64,000 nt of DNA, taken from NCBI RefSeq assembly GCF_014284155.1, contig NZ_JACOFZ010000002.1, positions 186,001 through 250,000 on the forward strand. Reading direction: 5' to 3'. A program made the position numbers and the translations under genes. The stretch is from Affinundibacterium nitidum (GTDB taxonomy: Bacteria; Pseudomonadota; Gammaproteobacteria; Burkholderiales; Burkholderiaceae_D). Each line of letters begins with the position of its first letter. Within the stretch, counting starts at the first letter, position 1. A model generated the notes under the pieces. It was not told the DNA's origin and searched no databases. It saw nothing but the letters and a program-made list of their open reading frames with translations. This document shows positions 9,456 through 19,239 of the stretch, one piece after another.

Positions 9456-10206
9456 TTTGTACTCACTCATCAAGCAACATTCATATACTGGCGATCAAAT
9501 TTTTAGTCCTTCGGCATCTCCATCTGAGAAGATGATTTACAACTTCAAATTTACGATTTTGTTTCATCGAGTCTACACGATGTGAAAAGAATTTAGTCGA
9601 ATCGGGAACGCTAGAATATATTTATCCAACGATGTCGAATCGCCGCCGAGGGCAGCTCCAATATCGATTAAGGGTGCAATAAAAATAAGCAAATAGAACA
9701 GACCCAGAACGACACTTGAAAAGAAAAATTCAAATCGAAAAATGCCCTGCGCTTCGGGTGAATTGCGCCCTGCATACCAGTTTAGCTATTCGCTTCAGAA
9801 AAAAATAATAGATCATAGATAAATCTATTCATTTACACATTACAAAAATAAATTACAAAAAACCACTTGTCTATTCTTAGACTCTGACTACACTGGCTCA
9901 CATTGGATGCACACCAAATAAATACCACTACAAAACCATAATAGACCTACATCAATAAAGAGAGGCGTGGGTGCAGCCAATAGACTTTGCCAACTGAACA
10001 GCGTGACTGGGCATCACTTTTCATCGTAAATGGAAAACACCCATACACCGCTGCCTATATCAGTCCATCGGATGGCAAAGAGGGAGGGGTAATTTCAAAG
10101 ACAATTTTTCCTTATGCATCTTTTTGCAGGATCTTGCTCGTCTTTGAAATTCCCAAGGTGAACCTGAAGACCGACTTTCAGAAATCGTCATCAATGGGGA
10201 AGAACA
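9456..10206. other. Long intergenic region between the DUF1800 gene and the chitinase operon
   Basis: This 750-base, AT-rich gap must hold the divergent promoters for the DUF1800/DUF1501 pair and the chitinase operon. Plus-strand reading frames inside it have no codon or domain character. The only coding-like stretch is the minus-strand remnant at 9573-9785. I looked for a cyclic-di-GMP riboswitch before the chitinase gene and did not find its conserved core. The chitinase start has GGGGAAG just upstream. Confidence 0.5.
9573..9785 (-). pseudogene. Possible remnant of a small membrane-protein gene
   Basis: This minus-strand frame is open between stops at 9786-9788 and 9573-9575. It reads as plausible protein: WYAGRNSPEAQGIFRFEFFF, then a strongly hydrophobic run (VVLGLFYLLIFIAPLIDIG), then a polar tail ending before TAG. 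It has no usable start codon near its beginning, and the DNA upstream is AT-rich and non-coding. It may be the truncated 3' end of a decayed gene. A chance frame is also possible. I do not recognise the family. Confidence 0.3.
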
Positions 10207-12585
10207 ATGAAACAATTTAAACAACTGCACTTGACACTGATCTTATTCGCTATCGGCAGTCACCTACCAAGCAACGCTTCAGCCGCGCAGGCGAATAATC
10301 CTTTCAAAATGCTAAGCACGAAGACACTAGCCGCTTGCGCCTCCGGCGCATGGAATGCAACAGCGGTCTATACAGGTGGGATGACAGCATCCTACGATAG
10401 CAAAGAATGGAGAGCCAAATGGTGGACGCAAGGGAATACCCCCACCACTTCACCAGACGGACCGTGGGCCTATGTCAGTGATTGTGGTGGTGGAACCGGC
10501 GGAGGCACTGGTGGAGGCTCGGGTGATCCTGCATTGACCACAGTTCCCGCTCCGACGGGGCATGCACTCTGCCGCCCTGACGGCATGAGCATTACTGCTG
10601 GCACAAATGCCCCCTATTGCCTGACGTATGACAGCAACGGGCGTGAAAAATTGGGTAATCTTAAACGCCGCATCATCGGTTACTTCACCAGTTGGCGCAC
10701 AGGGAAAGATGGCAGCCCAGCGTACCTGGCGCATCAAATTCCTTGGGACAAAATCAGTCACATCAATTTCGCTTTTGCCCACGTTGATAACAGCAATAAA
10801 ATTTCGATCGGCAATGAGACTGATCCAAACAACGCAGCAACTGCCATGCAATGGCCAGGCGTGGTTGGTGCAGAAATGGATCCAGCATTTGCCTATAAGG
10901 GTCACTTTAATCTACTGAACAAATTCAAGAAGCAATATCCTAGCGTCAAAACCTTAATCTCAGTCGGGGGCTGGGCAGAGACCGGCGGTTATTTCGACGC
11001 CACGGGCAAACGGGTGAACAGCGGTGGCTTTTACAGCATGACAACCAACGCCGATGGTAGCGTCAATACCGCAGGCATCAACACGTTTGCAGATTCCGTT
11101 GTCGCCTTTTTGCGCAAATATAATTTCGATGGTGTCGATATTGACTACGAATACCCGACAACCATGAAAGATGCTGGCAACCCACTTGATTGGACAACGG
11201 CCAACGCCAGACGTGCTGGCTTGATGCGCAGCTATAGTGTGCTGCTCAAAACTTTACGCGAGAAATTGGATGCTGCTGCAACGGTCGACAATCGCTACTA
11301 CCAAGTAACGATTGCAGCACCAGCATCAGCCTATCTGCTGCGCGGCATGGAGAACATGGCGGCCTTACAGTATCTCGACTTCGCCAACATCATGAGTTAT
11401 GACTTGCACGGCGCATGGAATGAATTTGTGGGTCCGAATGCTGCGTTATTCGATGATGGCAAAGACGCCGAACTCGCGCATTGGAACGTGTATAGCACTG
11501 CGCAATATGGTGGCATCGGCTACCTCAATACCGATTGGGCATTCCACTATTATCGTGGCGAATTACAAGCCGGTCGCATCAACATGGGCATTCCCTACTA
11601 CACCCGCGGCTGGCGCAATGTCACTGGTGGCAGCAATGGCTTGTGGGGTAAATCCGTAGGTAGTAATTGTCCAACCGGTGTGACTGGTTGTGGTAACGGT
11701 GCTGTTGGCATCGACAATATCTGGCATGACCTTGATGAACAAGGCAAAGAGTTAGGCGGCGGTGGCAATCCTTTATGGCATGCAAAAAATCTCGAGCGTA
11801 ACCAAGCCGGAACTTATATCGCTAGCTATGGTTTGACTCCGAACACCGATGCCGATGATCGTCTAAGTGGAAGTTATGTTCGCTACTACGATGCGACACT
11901 CGTTGCACCATGGTTATGGAACGCGCAGAAAGGCGTTTTCCTTTCCACGGAAGATGAAACCTCCGCACAGAGGAAAGCGCAATGGATCATCGACCGCGGT
12001 ATTGGTGGCGCGATGATTTGGGAACTGGCTGGTGACTACGATTGGAATGCGACACGCAACAACGGCCGAGGTGAATACTTTATAGGCTCGACCCTAACCC
12101 GTGTGTTCAATAATGCTTTTAAAACCGCATCACAGTATGGCAATAAACGCAGCACACAAGCGACGACGATCGGTGCGATCGATTTGAAATTCGAATTGCT
12201 CGACTACAAATTGGGCGATGCAAATTACCCGATCAATCCGAATCTAAAGATCACCAATAATTCAAGCTTTGCACTACCAGGTGGTACGGAATTTCAATTC
12301 GACATTCCCACGTCCACGCCCAATACCATGGCGGATCAATCTGGCTTCGGCTTAAAAGTGATCACCAGTGGTCATGCAGGAAACAATATTGGTGGTCTTA
12401 AAGGTGATCTTCATCGCGTGTCAGTGAAGTTGCCAAGTTGGAGCAGCCTCGCTCCAGGGGCAAGCACGACGCTGGCTGTGGTGTACTACTTACCGATCTC
12501 GGGGCCGACGAACTTCTCGGTCACCATTAATGGCAAAGCCTACGCTATTCGCAGCGAACAGCCTTACCTCCCTTATGTGAAATAA
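10207..12585 (+). CDS. Secreted chitinase, GH18, with N-terminal chitin-binding module and C-terminal chitinase C domain
   Basis: A 792-residue enzyme. A signal peptide (about 1-27, ending SNASAAQA) is followed by a CBM5/12-type chitin-binding module at about 42-91 with the hallmark WRAKWWTQ, then a Gly/Thr linker. The GH18 barrel carries FDGVDIDYEYP, with Glu315 as the catalytic acid and the DxxDxDxE pattern complete. Sites such as SVGGW and MSYDLHGAWN also fit GH18. The last 130 residues or so match the chitinase C (ChiC) accessory domain. It hydrolyses chitin outside the cell, probably as first gene of a three-chitinase operon. GGGGAAG at 10196-10202 is the ribosome site. Confidence 0.93.
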   Translation: MKQFKQLHLTLILFAIGSHLPSNASAAQANNPFKMLSTKTLAACASGAWNATAVYTGGMTASYDSKEWRAKWWTQGNTPTTSPDGPWAYVSDCGGGTGGGTGGGSGDPALTTVPAPTGHALCRPDGMSITAGTNAPYCLTYDSNGREKLGNLKRRIIGYFTSWRTGKDGSPAYLAHQIPWDKISHINFAFAHVDNSNKISIGNETDPNNAATAMQWPGVVGAEMDPAFAYKGHFNLLNKFKKQYPSVKTLISVGGWAETGGYFDATGKRVNSGGFYSMTTNADGSVNTAGINTFADSVVAFLRKYNFDGVDIDYEYPTTMKDAGNPLDWTTANARRAGLMRSYSVLLKTLREKLDAAATVDNRYYQVTIAAPASAYLLRGMENMAALQYLDFANIMSYDLHGAWNEFVGPNAALFDDGKDAELAHWNVYSTAQYGGIGYLNTDWAFHYYRGELQAGRINMGIPYYTRGWRNVTGGSNGLWGKSVGSNCPTGVTGCGNGAVGIDNIWHDLDEQGKELGGGGNPLWHAKNLERNQAGTYIASYGLTPNTDADDRLSGSYVRYYDATLVAPWLWNAQKGVFLSTEDETSAQRKAQWIIDRGIGGAMIWELAGDYDWNATRNNGRGEYFIGSTLTRVFNNAFKTASQYGNKRSTQATTIGAIDLKFELLDYKLGDANYPINPNLKITNNSSFALPGGTEFQFDIPTSTPNTMADQSGFGLKVITSGHAGNNIGGLKGDLHRVSVKLPSWSSLAPGASTTLAVVYYLPISGPTNFSVTINGKAYAIRSEQPYLPYVK

Positions 12586-12618
12586 GACTCACTCTGTCGT
12601 AACACAAACTTGTATGCA

Positions 12619-12645
12619 CTCTCTCCATCGACTTGATGGAGGGAG
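12619..12645 (+). repeat. Intercistronic hairpin between chitinase genes
   Basis: CTCTCTCCATC and GATGGAGGGAG form an 11-bp stem (one G-U pair) with a 5-base loop. No T-run follows, so it is not a standard terminator. It may set mRNA stability or partial termination between the first and second chitinase genes. Confidence 0.45.
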
Positions 12646-12714
12646 ATCTACTACGTTCGCTTTGTTTGCTTCGCATTCAAACTTTTCATTGGCCTAAAAA
12701 ATAGGAGACCAAAA

Positions 12715-14136
12715 ATGACTTCAAGATTCACATACCAACCGCATCGCTTGTGGCGACTATTGCTGAGTATTAGCATGCTCAGCCTCGCCGCCAGTCAAGC
12801 AGATGCAGCACCAGCAACGCCCACTTGCAGTGATTGGCAAGCGAGCAAAGTCTATGTCAATGGTGACTATGTGGTCGCCAACAAAACCAATTGGCGTGCC
12901 AAATGGTGGACACAAAACAACGAGCCAGGAAGGAACGATGTTTGGGAAGCGCGTCCCACAGGGGAATGTACCTTTAACGGAGGAACGACTCCGCCTGACG
13001 GCGGCACGCCCAAAGGTATTCCCACTTTGAAAGAGGCACAAGCAGATGAAGCAGCCAAAACTTCGAGCACATTATTCCAACAAATCAAAGCCTCGATACG
13101 CACCTTAGATACCGCCTCGGTCGAAGCCGTACAACCTGGTCGTGCTGCTAACCCGATCAACGTTAAACGTGTTGAACGAATCGTCAGCAGCACCGATTGG
13201 CAAACCCTATTTGCGATACGCGATGCCAGTTACACCTATACGCGCTTCCTGCAAGCCATTGCTAAATTCCCCGCAGTCTGCGACGACTACAGCGATGGTC
13301 GGAATGCAGATGCCATTTGTCGTAAAGGCTTGGCCACCATGTTCGCGCATTTCGCTCAAGAAACCGGTGCACACGATCCAGGCTCGCCTATTCCGCAATG
13401 GCGTCAAGGCTTGTACTTCTTGCGCGAAGCAGGTTGCCGTGACGACGACACTAGCTGTGGTTACAACGCTGAATGTGACCCGAGTACATGGCAAGGTCAA
13501 ACTTGGGCTTGCGGTAAAAACCCGAATGGCACATGGAAGAAATATTATGGACGCGGCGCCAAACAACTCTCGTACAACTACAACTACGGTCCCTTCTCAG
13601 ATGCCATGTTTGGCACTGTACGTACCTTACTCGATAAGCCCGAATTGGTATCTGACACCTGGTTAAATCTAGCCTCTGCCGTCTTTTTCTACGTCTATCC
13701 ACAACCACCTAAACCATCGATGTTGCACGTGATTGATGGAACCTGGAAACCGAATGCAGCCGACGCTGCGGCCAATATCAGTGCTGGTTTTGGTGCAACC
13801 ATCAATATCATCAATGGCGGTATCGAATGCAACTCTGGCACCGACAAACCGCAAGCCACGAATCGGATTAGCTACTACAAGAGTATGGCCAACTACCTTG
13901 CAGCGCCTGTGCCAAATACTGAAGCCTTGAGCTGCGCCACACAAAAACCATTTCCCAACAATGGCGCTGGCGCGCAACTACTCAATTGGGAACAAGACTG
14001 GAGCTACGACTCTAGCCGCCCTGATGGCAAAAGCTACGCCTGCAAACTGGTGAATTACCAAACACCGTTCAATGCCCTGAAGTCGGGTGACTACGTGAAA
14101 TGTGTCGAGTACTACTTCAAAGTGACTTTGAAGTAA
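12715..14136 (+). CDS. Secreted chitinase, GH19, with N-terminal chitin-binding module
   Basis: A 473-residue enzyme. A signal peptide (about 1-30, ending ASQADAAPA) precedes a CBM5/12-type module (about 36-82) with WRAKWWTQNNEPG, then a Gly/Pro/Thr linker. The catalytic part is GH19-like: FAHFAQETGAH with Glu216 as probable catalytic acid, then WRQGLYFLREAGC, YYGRGAKQLSYNYNYG and FGATINIINGGIEC. Many cysteines suggest disulfides in the secreted protein. GH19 inverts the anomeric configuration and GH18 retains it, so this enzyme should complement the two GH18 neighbours. It is 129 bases after the first chitinase and has AGGAG at 12702-12706. Confidence 0.92.
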   Translation: MTSRFTYQPHRLWRLLLSISMLSLAASQADAAPATPTCSDWQASKVYVNGDYVVANKTNWRAKWWTQNNEPGRNDVWEARPTGECTFNGGTTPPDGGTPKGIPTLKEAQADEAAKTSSTLFQQIKASIRTLDTASVEAVQPGRAANPINVKRVERIVSSTDWQTLFAIRDASYTYTRFLQAIAKFPAVCDDYSDGRNADAICRKGLATMFAHFAQETGAHDPGSPIPQWRQGLYFLREAGCRDDDTSCGYNAECDPSTWQGQTWACGKNPNGTWKKYYGRGAKQLSYNYNYGPFSDAMFGTVRTLLDKPELVSDTWLNLASAVFFYVYPQPPKPSMLHVIDGTWKPNAADAAANISAGFGATINIINGGIECNSGTDKPQATNRISYYKSMANYLAAPVPNTEALSCATQKPFPNNGAGAQLLNWEQDWSYDSSRPDGKSYACKLVNYQTPFNALKSGDYVKCVEYYFKVTLK

Positions 14137-14230
14137 GCGATCAAAGATCAACATCGCCGTGCTAAGGCAATCCCAACGACCAACACGCAATGGCACGGCA
14201 TTGCGTGACAACATGAAAACCGGAGACGAT

Positions 14231-15769
14231 ATGAAACAACAATGGAAATGGAGTTTACGACTCCTGATCGCCTGCGCCAGCATGGCACTCAGCAATCTCG
14301 CCAGCGCAGCCGAATGCAATCCTTGGAACAGCGCAAGTGTCTACACCCAAGGCCTCTATTCAACTTATGGAGGCAAGACTTGGCGCGCCAAATGGTACAC
14401 CCAGAACGAAATCCCTGGCAGCAATCAATGGGGTCCGTGGGAGGAGCGCCCAGCGAGCGAGTGCACACCAACAGTGCCTCCAGGAGGCGATGGTAGCGGC
14501 ATTCCCGAGCCTAAGCCTACCGTCGGCAAACATCTCGGTTCGTATTTCGCGCAATGGGGTATTTATGGTCGCAACTACAAACTACGCAACTTAGTCGATA
14601 CTGGCGGCGATAAAAATCTCACTTTCCTCAACTATGCGTTTGGTAATGTGTATGCGGACGGTCGGTGCAATATCGTGACCCGCGCTGAAAATGGTAACGG
14701 CGATGGTGGTGATGGTTGGGCAGACTATCAACGAGGTTTTGCAGCCAATGAATCGGTCGATGGCGTAGGCGATACATGGGATGCGAAACTAAAAGGCAAT
14801 TTCAACCAACTCAAGAAACTGAAATTACGTAATCCAAACTTGAAAGTGATGATCTCGCTTGGCGGGTGGACCTGGTCAAAAAATTTTAGCACTTTCGCCC
14901 GCACTGATGCAGGCCGGAAAGCGCTGGTCAGCTCGTGCATCGATCTCTACGTCAAAGGTAATTTGCCTGTTGCTGAAGGTGCTGGTGGTGCTGGTGTTGC
15001 CAAAGGCATTTTCGATGGGATTGACATCGATTGGGAATATCCAGTGAGCGGTGGCTTGGCTGGTAATGCTTACGACCCGAGTGATAAACAAAACTTCACT
15101 TTGCTGATGAAAGAATTCCGCACACAACTCGATGCCTTAGCTGCTGCCAACAAACGTCGTTACTATCTCACTGCTGCGATTGGCTCTGGCGTCGATAAGA
15201 TCCGCAATACCGAGCCTGGCTTGTACAGCAGCTACCTCGATTGGGTCAATATCATGAGCTACGATTTCCATGGTGGCTGGGAAACGGTAGGGCCAACTAA
15301 TTTCCAATCGGCTTTGTATGGTGATAGTGCAGCGCCAGTGACTGGCGATTTGATCAAATACAATATCAATGATGCGGTGGCTGCGCTAGTTGCTGCTGGA
15401 ATGCCTAAGGCAAAAATTATCGTCGGTATTCCATTCTATGGTCGTGGCTGGAAAGGCGTGAAAGCGGGGCCTAAAGGAGATGGACTGTATCAAGCAGCGA
15501 CCAGCCCAGCCGCAGGCACCTATGAAGCGGGCGTCGATGACTACAAAGTCTTAGTACAAAAACGCGCCACACGTTATGTGCATCCAGTGACCAAACAATT
15601 GTGGAGTTATGACGGCAATGAGTTTTGGAGCTACGACGACCCTGCTGTCATCAACACCAAGTCTGCCTATATAAAAGCGCAAGGCTTAGGTGGTATGTTT
15701 AGTTGGTCTTTAGATGGTGACGATGCGCAAGGCACCTTGATCAAGGCCATGAATGTCGTGCGTCAGTAG
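14231..15769 (+). CDS. Secreted chitinase, GH18, with N-terminal chitin-binding module
   Basis: A 512-residue enzyme. The ATG at 14231 is chosen because GGAG lies 5 bases before it and the product then begins with a signal peptide (MKQQWKWSLRLLIACASM, cleavage near NLASAAEC); longer in-frame starts upstream would bury it. A CBM5/12-type module (about 28-78) contains WRAKWYTQNEIPG. The GH18 domain has ISLGGWTWS, FDGIDIDWEYP (catalytic Glu269), IMSYDFHGGWE and IPFYGRGW. It lacks the C-terminal ChiC domain of the first gene. It is last in the operon and is followed by a strong terminator. Confidence 0.93.
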   Translation: MKQQWKWSLRLLIACASMALSNLASAAECNPWNSASVYTQGLYSTYGGKTWRAKWYTQNEIPGSNQWGPWEERPASECTPTVPPGGDGSGIPEPKPTVGKHLGSYFAQWGIYGRNYKLRNLVDTGGDKNLTFLNYAFGNVYADGRCNIVTRAENGNGDGGDGWADYQRGFAANESVDGVGDTWDAKLKGNFNQLKKLKLRNPNLKVMISLGGWTWSKNFSTFARTDAGRKALVSSCIDLYVKGNLPVAEGAGGAGVAKGIFDGIDIDWEYPVSGGLAGNAYDPSDKQNFTLLMKEFRTQLDALAAANKRRYYLTAAIGSGVDKIRNTEPGLYSSYLDWVNIMSYDFHGGWETVGPTNFQSALYGDSAAPVTGDLIKYNINDAVAALVAAGMPKAKIIVGIPFYGRGWKGVKAGPKGDGLYQAATSPAAGTYEAGVDDYKVLVQKRATRYVHPVTKQLWSYDGNEFWSYDDPAVINTKSAYIKAQGLGGMFSWSLDGDDAQGTLIKAMNVVRQ

Positions 15770-15815
15770 TTGAGCGCCCCTAAGCAAGCAACATGAGAGC
15801 AATTTTTTGAAGCCT

Positions 15816-15867
15816 GGATGAGGTCTCGTTATGTCCCCAAGCATGGGGGACCTCATCCGCTTTTTTG
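15816..15867 (+). terminator. Rho-independent terminator of the chitinase operon
   Basis: The arms GGATGAGGTC (15816-15825) and GACCTCATCC (15849-15858) pair perfectly, with an inner pairing of TCCCC with GGGGGA. TTTTTT follows at 15861-15866. Confidence 0.88.
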
Positions 15868-15912
15868 TTCACACTTTTGGCTCACACTAAACAACTCATA
15901 CACAGAGCAAAC

Positions 15913-16299
15913 CTAAGCTTCGTACAACTCTAAAGGTAAGCCATCGGGATCAGCAAAGAAAGTAAAACGCTTGCCCGTTGTTTCATCAATCCGCACCGCT
16001 TCGACAGCGACACCAGCAGTTTCCAGATCGGATTTCGCGGCATCGACATTCTCAACCACAAACGCAAGATGCCGTAAGCCTTGCGCTTCGGGATATGACG
16101 GCCGTGGTGGCGCATCAGGAAAGCTGAATAACTCAAGTTGCGTGCCATCAGGCAGAGCCAAATCTAGTTTGTAGGAGCGTCTTTCACTACGATACTGTTC
16201 GGCCAGTATGGGCAAACCCAAAATCTCGGAATAGAAATGTTTTGAACGAGGATAATCGCCGCAAATAATCGCGGCGTGATGAATACCTTTGAGTTTCAT
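15913..16299 (-). CDS. VOC (glyoxalase/bleomycin-resistance fold) protein, YaeR-like
   Basis: A 128-residue single VOC-domain protein with the paired beta-alpha-beta-beta-beta layout. Candidate metal ligands are a His near residue 7 (GIHHAAI), Glu in LELFSF, His in LRHLAFVV and Glu in LPLELYEA, the same arrangement as glyoxalase I. Its size and sequence resemble the small metal-dependent VOC proteins such as YaeR/GloA2. The substrate is unknown. It ends about 16 bases before the DUF1631 gene would begin reading out, and both are on the minus strand, so co-transcription with that gene is possible. Confidence 0.82.
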   Translation of the reverse strand: MKLKGIHHAAIICGDYPRSKHFYSEILGLPILAEQYRSERRSYKLDLALPDGTQLELFSFPDAPPRPSYPEAQGLRHLAFVVENVDAAKSDLETAGVAVEAVRIDETTGKRFTFFADPDGLPLELYEA

Positions 16300-16315
16300 G
16301 TGATCGAATACCGAA

Positions 16316-18964
16316 CTAACTCACTGTTGCTATTTCTGGTTCGCTCACAGCAGCGACAGGCTTGTTCAATGCGTCTAACAAAGCTTTGTCGACCACGTTA
16401 TCGACGGAAACGATCTGAGCACGTGCCTCACGGAAGTTACGCTCAAGCTCATCGACAGCAACAGAGAAGGATTTCTCTTTCTGACTCGACGTAAAAATAA
16501 ACAAGCTACGCATCGGACTAACCCAAGCTAAGCGCACTTTTTGGTGAGTGCCGTCACGTTTTTCAAACTGCACCCACATGCCACGTTCAAGAGATGCAAC
16601 CAAACTTTCCGCATCTTCAATCGCTTTTTCAACTTTAGCGATAATCGATTCTTCATTAACTGGAGCCAGTGCAGTTTCAGCCAAGCCAGTACTCGGCACT
16701 GCTCCCTCAATTGGCGTCGTCGACGATGTCGCGCTTGATAGACCTGCGACTGGGCTGTTGTCGACTGCTGTGCCCGCCAAGTGAGTCACTGTGCCTGAAG
16801 CTTCCGTGGTCACTGCGCCGGTATTTATGCCTACACCTGAGCCTGCACCTGAGCCAACTCCTGTACCTGCGCCAACTCCTGTACCTTCGCCTGCACTTGT
16901 TTGAGATGAAGATTTTGCTGGTGCTTGTGCTTTCGCCTTCTCTTTTTCAATCGCCATGGCGACTAAGCGCGCTTTTTCCGCTTCCTCAGCCTCGGCTTTT
17001 GCCTTTGCTTCTGCCTCTGCTTTAGCGCGTTTTTCTAAGCGACGTTCAGTGGCAATTTTCGCAGCCTCGACTGCGATCTCCATTTGTCGTTCTGGCGTCA
17101 ATTCAAGAGGCGCACGAACAATTGAAGCATGGCATTCCGCTAGGTCAGCAAAGAACTGTACACGGTCTGCGTCTTCCCATTTGATCAGGCTCAACCACTT
17201 GTTGAGGCGTGCCAAGATCCCAGGCAAACGATTAATCATTTCCTGACGCTGCGCCAAGGTAATCTTTGGCTTAATGCTCCAAATCAGATCGTCCATAGTC
17301 TTGATTGCATCTTCGACCGCATGCGGTTTTTCTTCACGCACGCTATAGGCAAGCGTTAGCACTTTAGTCCAGCGGTTTTCGAGGAAGGTCTCGACGAAAG
17401 CTAACACCTCACCTGTACCAATGCGCAAAGAGACTTCATGCGTTGCAGCGATACTTGCTTGTTTGAATTTCTCACGCTGAATCGCACGATTAATCGGCGC
17501 CTGCAAAGCATCAATCGTGGCGGCTTCATCTTTTTGTATGAAGCTTTCGAGATCATTGACGACTTCATCAAACAAACTCAGTTGTTGATCGAACTCCTTT
17601 TGCACCCGGATGACATTACGTTGCATCGCCTGGAATAAAGGATCTTCCTGCCCTTTTTCAGGGTCGAGTGAGACGCTGTATTTGGACAGCAATTCAATTA
17701 GACGACGCGCAGGATGGCTATCTTGGAAGAAGAAATCCTTGTCCATCAAAGCGGCTTTAAGCACTGGCACCTGCAACAGGCCAATTAAATCTTTGATCGG
17801 ATCAGGAATATCTTGGTTACCAAAGACACCGTCAAACACATGCGATAACAAATCGAAGGTGTGACGTTCAACTCCAGTATGGAAGACGTTCGGCATTTCC
17901 TGACGGATCTGCGACAAACGCACGGCATTCTGTGCACCAGCGACCAGTTGATGGATCGCCATATTTTTTTGTACGCCAGCGAGGTATTGGAATAGTTCCG
18001 AACTCGCAGGATTGAAATTAGTTGCCTCTGTAGAAAAAGCATATGGCTGATGTCCACCGCTGATGCCAGTATTGGAGCCTGCACCAGAAACGCTGCCGCC
18101 GTGGCTAGCGAGGACGGCTTGTTGGTGTTGTGCCGCATGCGCTTCTGGACCTGCACTTTGGCCTGCAAAATACTGTTCAAGCTTACGGGCGACTTCATTC
18201 TTGACTGCTTCACCCACACGCTCTGCGTCAACACCAGCTTGCTTGCGCTTCATGCGGTAAGTCTCTTGCAGATCAGGCAGCACGCCACGTACCACAAGCA
18301 GTTCATTTAACGCGTGATACACAGGTGCCAAGTCAAACACCAACTCACTCAACAAAGGTAAAACGAGAGCATGAGAATTGGTATCAGGATTGAATTCACA
18401 CCACGCGCTATTTAACGCACGCAAGAAGACTTCAGGTCGGAAAGGGTTTTGCGCGACACCTACGCTTTCCAGACCAAGCATGCTGGCAAATCGCATATTC
18501 AAGGCTGCTAGTGGCTCGGCGTGCGCTAATTCTAAGGAACGGCTGGCACGGCTATAGCTCAGCTTAAGTTCCATTTCCTCATAGGAAACCAAACTCATTT
18601 CCACTTCGCCTTCTGTACTTTTGACGGCGCGTGTGCTTGGATCACTATGTGTAAATTCTTTCACTTCCGATTTGAGTATTTTCTCTAAAGCGGCAGTGCA
18701 TAAATAATAATAGGTGTAGGTGCTGTTTTTCAGTAGCTGCGCGCCGTGAAAGCAGGTATTGGCTAATTTGGAATCACTGGCGTCTTCTGATTGCCCAAAT
18801 AGGGCATGCGACAAACGACCGGCAAATGGCTCGATTTGCGGCGCACATAGTTGGCAAGCCTGTTGTATCAGGGCCTGCCAGGTTTCGAGCTTCTCTAAAG
18901 GCACTTTGTATTCGGCCTTAGAAAACTTACCCGATAACTTCGGATCTGCTTGATTTGTCGACAT
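16316..18964 (-). CDS. DUF1631 domain protein
   Basis: An 882-residue protein of the DUF1631 family, which is known mainly from beta- and gammaproteobacteria and has no firm function. The N-terminal half is alpha-helical and globular. A long charged helix follows (RRLEKRAKAEAEAKAKAEAE), then a Gly/Thr/Ser linker of low complexity, then a conserved C-terminal domain (MWVQFEKRDGTHQKVRLAWV) that looks like a PilZ-type or similar beta-barrel. A GTG at 18979 would add five residues, but the ATG at 18964 has GGAA at normal spacing. Family membership is firm; a role in signalling is only a guess. Confidence 0.8.
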   Translation of the reverse strand: MSTNQADPKLSGKFSKAEYKVPLEKLETWQALIQQACQLCAPQIEPFAGRLSHALFGQSEDASDSKLANTCFHGAQLLKNSTYTYYYLCTAALEKILKSEVKEFTHSDPSTRAVKSTEGEVEMSLVSYEEMELKLSYSRASRSLELAHAEPLAALNMRFASMLGLESVGVAQNPFRPEVFLRALNSAWCEFNPDTNSHALVLPLLSELVFDLAPVYHALNELLVVRGVLPDLQETYRMKRKQAGVDAERVGEAVKNEVARKLEQYFAGQSAGPEAHAAQHQQAVLASHGGSVSGAGSNTGISGGHQPYAFSTEATNFNPASSELFQYLAGVQKNMAIHQLVAGAQNAVRLSQIRQEMPNVFHTGVERHTFDLLSHVFDGVFGNQDIPDPIKDLIGLLQVPVLKAALMDKDFFFQDSHPARRLIELLSKYSVSLDPEKGQEDPLFQAMQRNVIRVQKEFDQQLSLFDEVVNDLESFIQKDEAATIDALQAPINRAIQREKFKQASIAATHEVSLRIGTGEVLAFVETFLENRWTKVLTLAYSVREEKPHAVEDAIKTMDDLIWSIKPKITLAQRQEMINRLPGILARLNKWLSLIKWEDADRVQFFADLAECHASIVRAPLELTPERQMEIAVEAAKIATERRLEKRAKAEAEAKAKAEAEEAEKARLVAMAIEKEKAKAQAPAKSSSQTSAGEGTGVGAGTGVGSGAGSGVGINTGAVTTEASGTVTHLAGTAVDNSPVAGLSSATSSTTPIEGAVPSTGLAETALAPVNEESIIAKVEKAIEDAESLVASLERGMWVQFEKRDGTHQKVRLAWVSPMRSLFIFTSSQKEKSFSVAVDELERNFREARAQIVSVDNVVDKALLDALNKPVAAVSEPEIATVS
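16853..16886. repeat. Short 18-base-period direct repeat inside the DUF1631 gene
   Basis: GCCAACTCCTGTACCT occurs at 16853-16868 and 16871-16886, within a run of related hexamers. It encodes alternating Gly-Thr-Gly-Val-Gly units of the flexible linker. Copy number could vary by slippage without shifting the frame. Confidence 0.6.
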
Positions 18965-19239
18965 AAACTGTTCCAACACTGCTCCGTCAAGCCAAAATTG
19001 CGCCTCTACACAACCTTGACTATATCCACTTTATTTCCACATGGAAATGTTTGAAACGCAATTTCGCTCATTTTTTAAGCATTTTTTTACGTGTCAACAG
19101 CCCAAACGTGAAAAACATGATTTTTTATAATGCAATCTCACTAAGTCGACTTAATGGATATCCCCCATAGCAAGCCCCCTTTGATCTAAAATACGGGGTT
19201 TAGCTTGCCACTCCTGCAATCTACCTTGCAAAGTAATCT

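Noticed and set aside
10000-10206. Cyclic-di-GMP (GEMM) riboswitch before the first chitinase gene
   Set aside because: The conserved core sequences and paired arms are not present.
9987-10220. 77-codon plus-strand frame before the chitinase gene
   Set aside because: It overlaps the chitinase start, lacks a ribosome site and has no coding character.
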